In this document: one piece after another, positions 10,702-23,420 of the stretch
How the letters are laid out: the number at the start of each line of letters is the position of its first letter
How positions within the stretch are numbered: position 1 is the first letter of the stretch
From: Verticillium longisporum
Lineage: Eukaryota; Ascomycota; Sordariomycetes; Glomerellales; Plectosphaerellaceae
Direction of reading: 5' to 3'
NCBI GenBank assembly: GCA_019188255.1
Contig: JAETXT010000004.1
Coordinates: 6,138,001 to 6,202,000 of the forward strand
Length of the DNA: 64,000 nt
Position numbers and translations under genes: made by a program
The notes under the pieces: model-generated
Database searches by the model: none
What the model was told of the DNA's origin: nothing
The model's input: the letters and a program-made list of their open reading frames with translations, nothing else

Positions 10702-11666
10702 ATGTCCGGCATCCTCGGTTATCTCTACAAGTTCTTCGTCGGCTACTTCGCCCTGACAGTTGCTCTCTACATGCTATCTGTCGTCGTTCCCAAGGCCGCC
10801 TTCGGTGCGCGTGTCCTTGCCGCCTATGTCTGTCTCATTGCGGCCGCCCTATACGGCGCCCTCGCCGCCATACTCTTGCGCCTCATCGGCAACCCCGGCA
10901 GCTCCCAGTGGGCTACGGCCCGCTTCTTCAAATGGATCATGCTCCTGGCCACCGGTGTCATCTTCGAGATTGAGGACCCGAAGAATATTCTGGAGACGAC
11001 ACGGCCCGCCGTCTTCATCGGCAACCACCAGACCGAGCTCGACGTGCTCATGCTCGGCGCCCTCTTCCCCAAGAACTGCAGCGTCACCGCCAAGTCTTCC
11101 CTCAAGAAGACGCCGTTCCTCGGCTGGTTCATGAGCCTCAGCGGCTCCGTCTTCATCGACCGCAAGAACTCGAAGGATGCCCGCGAGGCCATGGCCGGCG
11201 CCGCCAAAGACATGCAGGCGCGCAAGCAGAGCGTGTACATGTTCCCCGAGGGCACGCGCAGCTACGCCAAGGACCCGACTTTGCTGCCCTTCAAGAAGGG
11301 CGCATTCCATCTCGCAGTCCAGGCTGGCGTCCCCATTGTGCCCTGCGTCGTTGCCAACTATAGCCACATTCTCTGGGTCAAGGGTCTCGTTTTCAACGGC
11401 GGGAAAATCCCCGTCAAAAGTATGTCTGATGCCGTCACCAGTCATGTTGAAAGTCACTGCTAACCCAATCTCTAGTCCTCGACCCCATTCCCACCACAGG
11501 CCTCACGTCGGCCGATGTCGACGAGCTGACGAGGTCAACACAGGAGCTCTTCATGAGGGAGCTCGTCAGCCTGACTGAGAGGGCCCAGGGTCGCAAGATT
11601 GCCATGCCCGCCGTCATGGACACGACGAAGACGCTCAAGGCAACGGGCGTCAACACCTCCTCCTAG
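10702..11666 (+). CDS. SLC1: 1-acyl-sn-glycerol-3-phosphate acyltransferase (lysophosphatidate acyltransferase)
   Basis: Converts lysophosphatidate plus acyl-CoA to phosphatidate in the endoplasmic reticulum or lipid-droplet membrane, an essential step to phospholipids and triacylglycerol. Two exons, 10702-11419 and 11476-11666 (56-nt intron, donor GTATGT, branch CTAAC), give 302 aa, the usual length for the family. Two or more hydrophobic helices fill residues 10-85. The catalytic HX4D motif is NHQTELD at 108-114, followed by the glycerophosphate-binding block with FIDR (151-154) and the FPEGTRS motif at 181-187. PIVPCVVANYS (about 211-221) is the fourth acyltransferase block. The ATG at 10702 (MSGILGYLYKFF) was chosen because the longer open frame upstream to 10351 is low-complexity leader without family similarity. 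Confidence 0.95.
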
Positions 11667-14600
11667 TTCGCCATCCTAGCAACACAAACGTGTAACAGAC
11701 ACCAGCACACCACCCTCCGGCCATTGGCGCACACGGGACACAACAGACGACCACTTCGTCACACTATATCATGAAGACATATCGACCATGGGTAGGGCAG
11801 AGCTCGAAACGGACTGGCATGGACATCTTGATACCCCCGATAGAGGCAGCATCTCCTTTTCTCCCGGCCACGACCCCCGGCATGAACGGTGCGACGGTTT
11901 TCGAGAGGCCCTTTTCTCCAGCATAGGTTATAGATGCATTGGCTTGACACGGGACGTTTTCTTTCTGCGAATATTGATGGATATTGAGCCTATTAACATC
12001 TTCTGCCGATTGACATCTTCCGATTGACTTGCATGTGAAACAGGTGTCTACGTGGTCAGTTGGCCGATCGAGGACTTGCAGGACGCCGTGGCTTACATCG
12101 TGTCACATGTTCACGGAAGCGCTCACAAGACTTGCCTATCACTTGACAACACACGACCATCTTCGGAGCGCATGAATGTCCAGCTCTCTCGGTTTCTTGC
12201 CGCGGTGTATCTCATGTAGTGTCAGACAGACTGGCATGTGATGGACGCAACTCCTTTTATTTTTCGCATTCGGTATATGTACCATGCCAGGCCAGGGTTT
12301 GGCGTGCAACGAAGCGCTGCCGAGCTAAATGACCTGTCACCCACAGCCTTATTCGAAGTGAAGGTACGGATTGCGAACATGGGATTCGGAGGACTTCGGT
12401 ATATCCCGAATCCTTGGCCACGTTTGCCTTGTAAATGGTACTGGGTCCAAATGGCTTGCCAGGACAATACAAGTCCGATACTTTCAAACGGCAATTGCTT
12501 TGGAGAGCTCACAATTCATCCTGACCTGAACCTACATCATTGTATTCGGAGAAAGCAGTCTCGTCTGTGCTATTTGCACTTTGTACGTCGCGACTGTTTG
12601 TCGAGCTCCACTGGACGATGATAGATAGGGTTGTCGGCAACGAAACAGAAACATACTGAAATACACGTGAGCACCCGAAGCCAGCATTGCTTCGTGTTGT
12701 CCATATGTACGTTGCGTATAAACAAAAGCCAAACGAGATCACGGAAGTGTTTATAGTGCAGTCTCGTAGCCAACATCAGTTTTCCAACGCTGTGCAGCAC
12801 GCAGTATGTTTATATCCCTAAGATGAATGCGCCAGGCCTCATACAAGCGAGATTTCCTCTTCATCCATCAGGCGTGCGCCCTCGCTTCAGTTTCTGATGA
12901 TCTATGGCCAGCCACATCACGAAACATCATACAGCTTCTCACGTGTGTCCAGTCCCGCAGGACTGACAAGATGTGGCGCTGCATTATCAAACCAAGTCGA
13001 ACTGCGGCAACCTTGTCTACGCCGTCGCTCGGAGCCAGGATCCAATGCTAGCTTCAAAGTTTTCATAGATCATTGCAGGCTGTACAACAGAGCAGAGCCC
13101 TTTCATCATATTGGCCTGGTGGTACAAAAGGCGCACCACGGAAGCCAGCCAGCCACCAACTGCCATGCCGACCCGAGCCCTCTCACCAAATGAACAATCT
13201 CGCAGCAGCCAAGACGCTCGAGGCCTTGCCGACGAGGCAGAACAAGGCACAAAAAGCCTACCAATTAATGATGCTTGCGCCTCCAGCGTGCCGGAAGCAA
13301 CCCCCGGCCCTGGCAGTGACGATCACTCGAACTGGTAAATCGCCGACGCAACCGCGCGGACGCAGGACTGGTCTGACAGTAATATCCGGGCACACAGGAG
13401 ACGAACCTACGGCAAGGATACTGACTTGTACAGAAAAGTGGTCGCCGTTGAAGGGTAAAGGGGGGCGGGAGAGCATTCTGTCACGGCGAACCCAAGGTTG
13501 AAGCCTCGACTTGGGGGAACAGAGCCCAGGGTACTCCCACCCAGCATCCCGCCGCGCTGCCGCAATTTACAAGATGGCAAGGAGCAGAGCCAGCGCCGTG
13601 CACCACGCACCCTGACCGAACTCGATCGTCGGCATTGTAAGGCGAGGAGAAATGGCACTCCCGGAACCTTCACCACCCCCCCTGGTAAAGAAACGTAAAA
13701 GTCGCGAAGGAGGCTTGTTGCACAGTATTCACCTCTCGCCATCCACAAGGGGGCAGCCACAGGGACCACCCCCCCTCCTCGTTCTGCCGTCCCCTCCTTG
13801 TCATAGACTGGCCTGGCACACACCCACGACCCAGAAGCTTCGAAGAAGAATCCTTTCATCTCCCGCAGGATTCGAGAATAGAGTACACTGATGTGCAGCC
13901 CCAGGCTCTACGTGCACGCCCCCTGAGTCACGTCGGCCGGACACTTTACGCGTGGTGGAGGTCGAGCGGGAACCAAGGGGAGAGTGAGAAGAAAGAAACC
14001 ACTTTACGCGCTGTCACACCTCCGGGACACTCCGGCGTCGCCCACGCGTTAGGGGGGCAAAAGGGGCCTTCCCTCGACCCCGTTGAACACCGCCGCCCGT
14101 CCGCCCCAGCCACACAGATTTTTCCTCAGACGAGCTCTTGCAACGGTACTTGAAGCCCTAGCCCGGCCCCTCCCCGAGTCCATCGTCAGTCTGGGCGCGT
14201 CGCCTGTACACATTGCCCAGCAACCGTAGATCTTATAGCTGTCAAAGCAGAACTCATCCCGTCAGGTCGAGACACCTGTCATAACACCGCGAAGAAAATG
14301 AGACCCGAGGGCAGGGAACAGACCGACACACGCCAGAGGGGATCCTATGGCTTCCAAGAGGGCTCTGAAGCGAGGCCTTGAGCAGAGACAGCTGCACACA
14401 AAACCGCGGCAGGCTCCCGGCACGGCGCGGAGTGGTCAGGGCACACACACTCGCACACACGCCAACACGGACAAAGGCGCCGCGGGCCGGAGTGGCACCG
14501 GTGTTTGAGGCGGAAGGGTCCTGGGCACCAAGAGGGTCTCTTGGTCCATGCCACGTTGATTGACTAGCCCTGCCTTGATGTATGGTATGGGCACACTCGG

Positions 14601-17600
14601 ACATCGGGCATCTACAAAGGGCTCAAGGATTGATTCGAGACGGAGGAAGAGAAAAGGATTACGCCTCTGAGGTAGGTAGGCACTTGGACGTCTTGTTTGA
14701 CAACCGACATGCGCGCCTGGGCTTCTGCCCTCTGCCATCTGAAGTGGTGTGACTCTTGACTCGAGACGATGCCTACGTTGAGCAAGGATCCGTGCGCCGG
14801 GGAAGAGCCAGCGTTACATCAGGGGGAAATCGAGAAGGGAAGCAGATAGACAAAGCAATTTGAGTATTACCCCGAGCCAACAGGATCGGGCATGTATGTG
14901 AAGAAAGTCAGACGTAAAGGGCAAATCACACGTGGGTGCTGCGATCCATTCCTTCGACGAAATCCGATTTGATCCTGTCTCGTCAAACTGCGACGAGGAC
15001 GAGCGCGAGTCAAACATTCAGAAGGAAAAGCCCCGACCGGCCAGTACAGCAAAAAGACAGGACCCAGACGCGCTATGATCTCCTCAGTGTTCTAGCTCCC
15101 TCGCTCTTCTGAAATTACCGCACTGGCGGGACGGGGCGTCCTTTGTTCAAGCTCAGATCTTGCGTTTCCCAGCGACGCGACCAAACCCTGGGTTGCTGGC
15201 TCGACTGCGTTGTTTGTTTGTTGTGTGCAAGTAGTTCGTCGGGACCGTCTGCAGGGCAGAAAGCGGAGGCTGATGGATCGGTTCCTCCATCAATCTGTCG
15301 TGCATCAATGGTTTCCGTCCTTGCTTCGCGCAGGGCCCTGACGAACGGCTCACCATTGTCAATTTTACTTACTTGCGCCGTGCCCTACCCTTCTCCGTCT
15401 TGCACATGGCCTTTTCTCCATTTGGTCGCGCCGCCCTGCCTAAGGTGCTTTACCCCGGAGGACAGGGAGGGTGTGTGTCTCTCTCTCAAGCCGAAGCTTG
15501 TCCCACGGGACATGTCAAGTCATGTCAGGCGCTGTCAAGCAGGCTTTGGAGCCTATCTAGCTCGGCAATTCATTTATACAACGCCTCTCATCATTTCCCG
15601 AAATCGAAATCGATCGTCATCGAAACGGTGCCTCGGGGGAAGATGACCCAAAAACTTTCCCAGACCGCCCGTGCCGTGCCCTTGGCTCCAACCATGTGAG
15701 GCAGGCCCTGTCCCAATGACGATGATCGCAACCATGACTTGCAGGCCCTTTCCCAGCCGAAACAGAGGACCGACAGACGAGAGAACGGTCTCGACTCTGG
15801 AAATACTGGGTACAGCGGAGTGAGAACCCACGATCGTCTCCACGGCCAAATTGAGGTAGTTAGTGGACGACGTCAGTGACCAGCTCTGCCTCGAGTCCCA
15901 CCCTCTTCACACCCAGCCAGCGCCTCGCACAAGGCCGAGCTCCATCTGAGCCCTACATGCAGGTACCGGACTGCCCCGAGTCGAGCAAATCAAGAGTGCA
16001 GGCTGGCCCCGCGGATGACCCAACCGGGCCCTCACCTGGATGGTGTAGGTGTGGTAGCAGGACTGGGTGGCGGTGTGGTGCGCTGCGGTGCGGTACGGCG
16101 ATTTGTCTCAGCTTGATCGGTTCAGGGTCGCTGTCACCATCTGCCGTCCAGTGCCCTTGACTCATCCGAATGATTCCATAAGGTGGGTGAGCAGCGCGGA
16201 GCGGGAAAAAGCTGTGCGCGCTTTCATCCATCATCGGCACAAATCGGCGAATGTGTACTGTCGCTCGGGTTGATAGTCGGAGCAGGGTCCGACGAGGTCA
16301 CCCCGTTCATTCATGGGTCGTGCGAATGCCACGCTGCCATCAGGGGAGCTTGGGACGCAAGCTGTCCCCTCTACCTACCTACATGTAGCTGTCTGGCCCC
16401 TTAACTCCCCGTCCCCCTGGCCGCCGGCCTATGAGACACTGGTGATGTTCCATCAGCCAATCGAAGACGCCGTCTTCCTCTCTCCATTACTTTCTTTTGG
16501 TGGCCTGTCGTTATTGTCTGTATGTCGCAGCTTCGCCCCCAGGAGGCGATTTCTCCCCTGCCTGTCTACCCTGGACCTGGGGAAGGGGCCCAGCTCCCTC
16601 CCTTCATCCTGTCGTATTGTGCCGTTGCTGCTCCCCGCTGCTTCAGCTTTCATGCGACAGGTGAACAGAGAGGACCGACGGCACACATCAAATGTCTGGA
16701 ACACAGCCGACCTCGCTGCTTTGCCGAGAAGAGGATGTCGCCGAACCGACGACATCAAGGAAAACAAGCATGACCCCTCGAGCTACATGTCAGTATTGAC
16801 CTCAGAATGACAACAGGCGACAGGCTTCCCCTCCCGCTTAGGTACTCAACGAAGCCGAGAGGGGGGGCGTATATGAAAACAAGGACACAAAATTACCTCC
16901 TCCCCACAATCTGTCAAGACCACAACGAGTCCCACCTTGAAGCCGTCGATGGGTCCCTCTTCGCTGCCAACTTTGCCCAGACATAGGAGAACAACAGAGA
17001 AGCAGATGCGCACCGGCAAAAGTGTGTGGTGGGTGCCAGAAGCCGACGGCACCGGCAGATGCTGAGGGGAGCCTGCATGACCATGGCGTACAGCCTGTGG
17101 CTCGTTGGCACATGTGCGTTGCTTCTGGCAGTTCCGGATCTTCCTCTCTCTCTCTCACAGCCCCTCTACGCCCCCCTCCTCCTCCATTGGCCCCTACCCC
17201 CCTCCCATGAGCAGGGATTCTGATGATGGGCCTCTGTGCAATCGGGTCAATTGGGTGCAACTGGGCAAAGACCTTTCATTTTGCTTCCCTGAGGATGAAG
17301 GAAGAAAAAAACTCTGATCATAGCCAGGGTTCTGGCCGATCCTGCCCCCATACTTCGTCAGGTACCGTAGCTTACCTTAAGGTAGAGAGGTAGGCGGGTG
17401 CATCTACGCAGACCAAGCTTGACATCCGGGCTCCCGATTCTGGCTGGAGCTCATGCAGAGCTGATCATACGCCATGTTTTTGTTGACAATGCATGCAGCA
17501 TAGGAAAATAATCTCCTCTCTTTCTCTCGCCCTCCCTCCCCCCCCTCCCTTGTCCCATTGTCCCATGGTGATAACACAGCATTGTAAATAAACAAAATAA

Positions 17601-18016
17601 CAATGCGCACGGAAGACCTGGGGGCGAGCAAGCGAGCGAGCGGGTGGGCGGGTTGAGGGAGGCTTTCGCTGCGGTAAGAGATGGGGCTAACCCGGCTATG
17701 AACTGGGAACTGGGATGAGGCTGGCTCTCGGTGCGGAAGGGCGCTCCTCTCACGACCTAAGAACCCACTGCTTGTAACGGTGTCAGTCCGCTTCTGGCCG
17801 CAAGTAAACAAACCCGGTGATGAAGGAGGAAAAAAAAGGTGACATGTGAGGCTTCATCAGACGGAGCTGACCATGGCGCAAGTTGTCTAATGGCGTCGCC
17901 GACCTTTGCACTAAATCATCTCGGAGATGAAGAAAGAGGGGAAGCTCACGAGCGAGGGCAGAATTTGGGCAAGCCAGAAGAGTGAAAGAAAAAACGAACG
18001 CCTTGGGTTCCGTCAT

Positions 18017-18047
18017 CGTGGTGGTGGTGGTGATGGTGGTGGTGGCA
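18017..18047. repeat. GTG/GGT-rich simple repeat
   Basis: Imperfect trinucleotide tract of GTG units interrupted once by ATG, within non-coding sequence. Confidence 0.7.
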
Positions 18048-18361
18048 GTTCAGAGTCTGGATCTGGCTTACACAAGACAAGGGCTGGTTCTTGCAGGTAA
18101 TACACATGCATGCGAAAAGGCAGATAGGCAGGCCAGAGTCATGCCATGTCGTAGCCGGCAGACTATTGTCTGGAATCAGGCGACAATGAGGTGCTCACTT
18201 TGACTCGAAGACTGGTCGATGCGAACCTTACTTCTCTGGCTTGCACAGTGAGGTAAAGGTAGCTGGCAAGCAGCAGGCTTGCGTGCTCAGCTGGGTGGCT
18301 CGCTCCTCGAGAAGCAACCCATGTCGTCCGTAGCGAGGCTCTCCTGGGCCATCTGTCGGTA

Positions 18362-18379
18362 CCACACACACACACACAC
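18362..18379. repeat. (CA)n microsatellite
   Basis: About nine consecutive CA dinucleotides in the intergenic desert, near-perfect and probably length-variable between strains. Confidence 0.85.
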
Positions 18380-19251
18380 GCCCCAACGGCGCAGAGTTGC
18401 ATCAAAGCCCATTGGGGGAGACTCCAGATTTGCAATGATGTACGGCAGCTTCTAGCTCCAGCATTGGTGCTCGCCGAGCTGCAACGGCTCCTCGTTGGCT
18501 GTTGGACCATTGGACTGTTGTGTCTCGTTTCGCGTCGCCGTCGCGTCGACCACGCGATCATTTCCCAACCCTTTCCATCATTTGCAATCTGCCATGGTGT
18601 CTTCCCATGCGCTTCTGGCCCTCTTGTCCGCTGCGATTGTGCTGTTTTTACCTTTGCCATGAGGACACTCTCTCGTCACCCTGCAGCACACCATCCAGAA
18701 CCAGGCCTGGGTTGCGCCAGCACGGACAAGGATGCCGGTCGGTGTTTCGCAGCTTCGCTCCAGATGCCCCCACCGCGGTATCGCCATGATCCTTGCGCCT
18801 CCACCAGGGCGGTCCACCACCCCGTCGTGAGAAAACCGTGGTCGTGGTGGAAGAGGTGTGTGCGTAACTCTCGATCCTCCTGCATCTGGGCTGCTGCGCT
18901 CTGAGTGGAAACGCGATGCACACCCCCTCCCCCCACCACACCCAGAGCCGGGTCAAGGTACTCACGGGAAAGGGAGGGAGCAAGAAGAAGAAGAGAGGAG
19001 GAGGAGAAAAAGGTGGACAAGGACAAGCAACATCCAAGCTGCCACGCTCCCAACAAAAAAAAAGGCGTGGCCCACGACATTGGGATACCTACTTTAATCA
19101 ATGGCCCCCAGCTTCCCTCTTGCACTGCCAGCTTCGCTCGTCATTTCTCATTCTTGCTTCCTCTCCGCAGTCCCCGAGATCACCTCTTCCCCAGGCCTCA
19201 TAGTGCGGACCTCCGGTTGAAACATCCTACTGCCCTTCGCTTCAACTCTGC

Positions 19252-19298
19252 TTCGCTCACACTCGCTCACACTCGCTCACTCGCTCACTCGCTCACAC
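19252..19298 (+). repeat. CTCGCTCACA-type tandem repeat in 5' leader
   Basis: Tandem copies of CTCGCTCACA shortening to CTCGCTCA, ending about 360 nt before the start codon of the 4-TM gene, inside a strongly pyrimidine-rich leader. The copy number appears to have slipped, as two unit lengths are interleaved. Confidence 0.75.
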
Positions 19299-19658
19299 CC
19301 AGCCACTCACACCACGCACCTGGAGGCCTGGCATCCCGTCTTTTCCTCCACCAATACGTTATACCCACTACATTCGAGTCCTGGCCCAGTCGTCGACCAT
19401 CCCAACAGGAACAACTCACCACTTTCTTCCCATGTATACAGCTCTTGAGCCGTCCACCAACAACACCAACACAAACCTTCACTTCGGAACTGCGAGGGCC
19501 TTCAGTCTCCGCCTCTACTTCTCTACACCACCAACACCAAGGCGCCGCATCCCCCGGACTGGGACATACCTATAGCCTGTCTTGACTGACAAGTCGCACC
19601 ACTCTTTGTACCTCCACATCACATTTATCTATATTGCTTTGACAGCACACCCGTGACG

Positions 19659-21014
19659 ATGAGCATCCTTCGGGCTCTACCGCTGGTGATCGGTACCGTC
19701 GCCCTCCTTGCCACGGCCGCCATCTTGATCGTTCACATCGTCCTCGCCACGCACATCTCTCGCACATCCCCTGTCCAGGCCGCCGCTGGCGTGTCGGCGG
19801 CCTTGGAAGGTCTCGTGCTCATCATCCTGGGATGGTCGTACTCGAGGTACGTGTTCACCGCCCGGGCGGTTTCGTCACGGAGCCCGGTCGTCGTGTTCGG
19901 CATCAGCCTGGCGGCCTGTGTCGTCGCCACGGCCGCATCAATAGCTGCCGTCGTCTGCTTGAGCAAGACGGCGTCCGACCTCCCCCACTCTGTCATGGGG
20001 GCCGACCAGAACAACTTCCTCGTGGGATCCTCCACTGTCCTCGGTCTTTCCTTTGCTTGCCAATTCATCTTTATCATCCTCCACTTCGTCTGGGCGCCCG
20101 TGGCGCACCACAGGGGCGGCCTGCACCACGCCGACGAGCCTCGCCGCTTGCCGCAGATGCACGTCAAGTCCATCCGTTACAGCCAAACGTCGCCGACGCC
20201 CCTGCACCAGAGACACCATCTCCATGGACTCGAGGTCGCCGCCGCAGTCGAGCAGCGGCCGGTCGGCGACGGAGACGATGAGCTCGTTCCGGTCGTCCCT
20301 GTCCCACGTCGTCCGACCAGTCACGTCCAAAACGCGTCTCTTGTCCACAAGAGAGAAATACAGGCACTCGACGGACTCGCACTCGATCCGCGAGGACAGC
20401 TTTGACTCCTGGGACACGTCAACCGTGGACCTCCACAACCGCATGACGGTGCTGGGCACCGCCTCGCCCGTCGCACCCCCGCGTCTGCTCGAGACAATCC
20501 CGGCCAGCCCGACGACGAGCAGGAGCACCAGCCCCGGCTTTCCCCTCGACCTGGTGCCGCCGCCGCCGGTGCGGCGCAGGAGCAGGAGCTTCAGCCCGGC
20601 GAGGCGGCCGCAGAGCAACTCGCCCGAGCTCGAGGGCCCGGGCGAGGCCAACATCCACCCCTCTTCCGCTCCGACTCGCCCGTGCCGCCGCCCAACGTCA
20701 CGCCCGGCACCGTCGTCGTCGCGTCGCCCAATGCCGGCCAGGTCATCTCCGACCGGAAGAGCGTCCGCCGGATGCGAAGCAGCAGCCTCGCCAACGGCCA
20801 GTCGCCGCTCAGCCACCAGAGCAGCTTTGAGTTCCTGCCCTCGTCGTCGGTCAATGAGCAGGACGAGGTCGAGGAGCAAAGCGAGATCGAGTCGCCCAGC
20901 GAGCGCAAGATGACGCCGCCCATCCCCGAGTGGATCTTGACCGCTGGGTCCAGGTCAAGCCTCACCGGGTACCAGAGCCGCAAGCTCAGGATCGATGCCG
21001 ACCCCGGCTGCTGA
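19659..21014 (+). CDS. Fungal four-TM membrane protein with long Ser/Pro-rich tail; two frame breaks
   Basis: An uncharacterised fungal family. The start MSILRALPLVIGTVALLATA begins at the ATG at 19659. Four membrane helices are at about residues 8-30, 45-65, 76-100 and 125-145, followed by a cytosolic tail rich in serine, proline and arginine. The tail holds blocks I recognise from other ascomycetes: VKSIRYSQTSP, RDTISMDSR, SATETMSSFRSSLSHVVRP, FDSWDTSTVD, LETIPASPTTSRS, LFRSDSP, PGTVVVASPNAGQVIS and MTPPIPEWILTAGSRSSLT. These blocks occur in order but in three frames. Reading continues if one C is removed from the C4 run at 20199-20202 and one C is added to the C4 run at 20658-20661, giving about 451 aa with the stop at 21012. 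No intron fits either gap. The gene is probably intact in the organism. Function is unknown. Confidence 0.75.
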
Positions 21015-21796
21015 GCGCCCATGTGCCCTGCCTGCCTGCCTGCCTGCCTTGAGGTGCAGCAGCGGCGGGACCTGTGATGGCTGGCTTCACCAGGCGGAAG
21101 AGTTCCCGAGCCATTCGTTGGACGAAGGCTCATCGTCATGATACATGTTCATTTTCTTTGTCAGGAAGGGAAGGGAGGGAAAGATGGCCTGAGGAACGGG
21201 CAATACTTAAAGAGAGATACCATTTGTTATTTATGATTCAGCGAGGCGTTGAAAGAGGTGGGTCGAAATGGCAAGGTTAGAGAGGGAAGGAAAATGATGA
21301 GGTAGACGCTGGAAGCCTGCAAAACCTCGAAGATGGTCAAGAATAACACCAATGACATGAAATAGGTCCGAGGATTTGAAACCGTTGTGATGTTGTTTTC
21401 ATGTGTGCAGTGATGGTGTCAGGGAAAGGTCAGGATCCTTCACGTGCACCGCCACACCAGGCCACCTCCCTCGCACCGTTTAGGCAACCGGTGAGAAGGA
21501 AAGCCCCCAAACCCCACCTTCCCGCTCGAGGCCCCGCTGGCTCCTTCTGCACCAGACCAGTCGAGGGACCTCCAGTCCAGGTTGCCCTTCACTTCGTCAT
21601 CTTCCCTCACCCACCCACCTGCCCGCATAAACAAACTTCTTCGCGCCTTGCCGGGAACAGCCCAACAACACCACCCTATATCCTGCATTGCAGACTGCTG
21701 GCCCTTCTTCGCCGTCCCAGCTTCACCTCGAGCCGACTCGCGTCCCATTCTCCCACCGACCTCTGTAGCTCCGAGCTGCACCCCCCCCTCGCCAAG
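21015..21796. other. Intergenic spacer and RAD23 promoter
   Basis: About 0.8 kb between two plus-strand genes. It starts with a (CCTG)n tract just after the upstream stop codon and becomes C-rich (leader-like) from about 21430 to the RAD23 start. No gene is seen. Confidence 0.55.
21026..21050. repeat. (CCTG)n microsatellite
   Basis: About six tandem CCTG units in the 3' flank of the four-TM gene. Confidence 0.8.
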
Positions 21797-23420
21797 ATGA
21801 AGGTCACCTTTAAGGTACGGAAGCTATCCTATCGGCCGCCACCCGCCCAAGCTCTTCCTCTGTCGCCGCCATGTCGACGCCGTTTGACATGGTATGGAAG
21901 AGAAACTAACGCTAACCCAACGTGCAGGACCTCAAGCAGAACAAGTTCACGCTTGAAGTCGAACCCACCGACCTCGTACGTTCTCTCCCCCCGCACACCG
22001 ATCAAAATCAGAGCCGACCATTTACCCATCTCTGTTGACCCGACCAAAGCTAACCCCCGCCTAGATCTCTACTGTGAAGCAAAGAATCTCAGAGGAGAAG
22101 GGATGGGATGCCAAGGAGCAGAAGCTTATCTACTCTGGTATGCGACCGCGGCTCGGCTCTCACGACGTGCTGCAACCTCCTTGCTGTGCAACTTTTGCGC
22201 TGACCCGATCCAGGCAAGATCCTGAAGGACGAGGAGACTGTTGAGTCGTACAAGATCGAGGAGAAGGGATTCGTCGTCTGCATGATCCAGAAGGTTGGCA
22301 TCCATGCGTTTCCATCCACGAAACCCCTGTCGGCTAACGGTTGCGCAGCCCAAGGCCAAGCCTACCGCACCTGCTGCCTCCTCATCCGCCGTGCCCTCGA
22401 CCCCGGCGCAGCCTGTTGCCGCGACCCCAGCTGTCCCTGCCGCCCCTCAGGCTTCGACCCAGGCCGCCGTGCCTTCGACCCCGACCCCCGCCGCTAGGGC
22501 TGGCGCTGGTGGCGATGGCGCGCCCGCTGACCCTTCGATGGCCATGGGCGCTCAGCGTGCCGAGGTTGTCGCTAACATGGAGGCCATGGGCTTTGAGCGC
22601 TCCCAGATCGATGCTGCCCTGCGCGCTGCGTTTTACAACCCCGACCGTGCTGTCGAATACCTGCTGACGGTAAGTGTCGACCGGAGAGCTTGAAGGATCA
22701 GGCACTGACTCTGCAATCAGGGCATCCCCGAGGACGCTCAGCGCGAGCAGGAGCAGCGCCAGGCGCCGTCCGCTCCCGCCGCGGCTCCCGCCCAACCTGC
22801 CGGTGGCGACAATGCAGGCGATGACGGCAACGTGAACCTCTTTGATCTTGCGGCCCAGCAGCGGGGTGGCAGTGGACGTGGCAGCGGTGGCCCTGGTGCT
22901 GGTGCCGCTGCTGCTGCAGGTGCCGGAGCTGGTGCTGCTGCTGGCATTGCCGCCGCCGCCGCTGCTCAAGGCGGAGGCTTTGGCAACCTGGACTTCCTGC
23001 GGAACAACGCGCAATTCCAGCAGCTTCGTCAGGTCGTTCAGCAGCAACCCCAGATGCTTGAGCCCATTCTCCAACAACTCGGTGCCGGCAACCCTCAGCT
23101 CGCGCAATTGATCGCTAACAACCCTGACCAATTCCTGAGTCTGCTCGGCGAGGATGTTGATGATGATGTGCCCCTGCCCCCCGGCGCCCAGGCGATTAGT
23201 GTCACAGAGGAGGAGCGGGATGCCATCGAGCGCGTATGTTTTCCCTTCAATGTTTGCTTTCAAGATAAACCGACTGACTCGTCTCTAGCTTTGTCGTCTC
23301 GGCTTTGACCGCGACCAGGCCATTCAGGCTTACTTCGCCTGCGACAAGAATGAGGAGCTCGCGGCGAACTTTCTGTTCGACCAGCCCGAGGACGATGATG
23401 ACAGACCGCAGGGCAACTAA
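21797..23420 (+). CDS. RAD23: UV excision repair / proteasome shuttle protein Rad23
   Basis: Rad23 binds the XPC/Rad4 damage sensor in nucleotide excision repair and ferries ubiquitylated proteins to the proteasome. Seven exons: 21797-21814, 21928-21975, 22065-22137, 22214-22293, 22349-22669, 22721-23233 and 23289-23420, giving 394 aa, normal for the family. Domains: ubiquitin-like 1-73 (MKVTFK...VEPTDL...KLIYSGKIL...CMIQK), Ala/Pro linker, UBA1 about 145-180 ([19 protein letters not shown]), a Gly/Ala linker, XPC-binding STI1-like domain about 265-325 ([20 protein letters not shown]), and UBA2 at about 345-387 ([20 protein letters not shown]). The first exon encodes only six residues, so automated calls could miss it. 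The fourth intron uses a weak GTTGGC donor. The C-terminal acidic DDDD tail is typical. Confidence 0.96.

Larger units (their letters stand above)
11667..19658. other. Eight-kilobase gene desert
   Basis: No reading frame on either strand resembles a known protein; frames are short, proline/serine/arginine-rich and overlap each other. It includes several GGTAGG/CCTACC clusters (14671-14680, 16371-16388, 17361-17397), a (CA)n tract at 18362-18379, a GTG-rich tract at 18017-18047, and the long pyrimidine-rich leader of the 4-TM gene from about 19090. No tRNA or transposase is recognisable. It may hold long non-coding transcripts or distant promoter elements, but nothing in the sequence proves it. 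Confidence 0.5.

Noticed and set aside
19938..20879. 313-codon antisense frame opposite the four-TM protein
   Set aside because: The plus strand holds conserved family blocks in three frames; the antisense protein has none.
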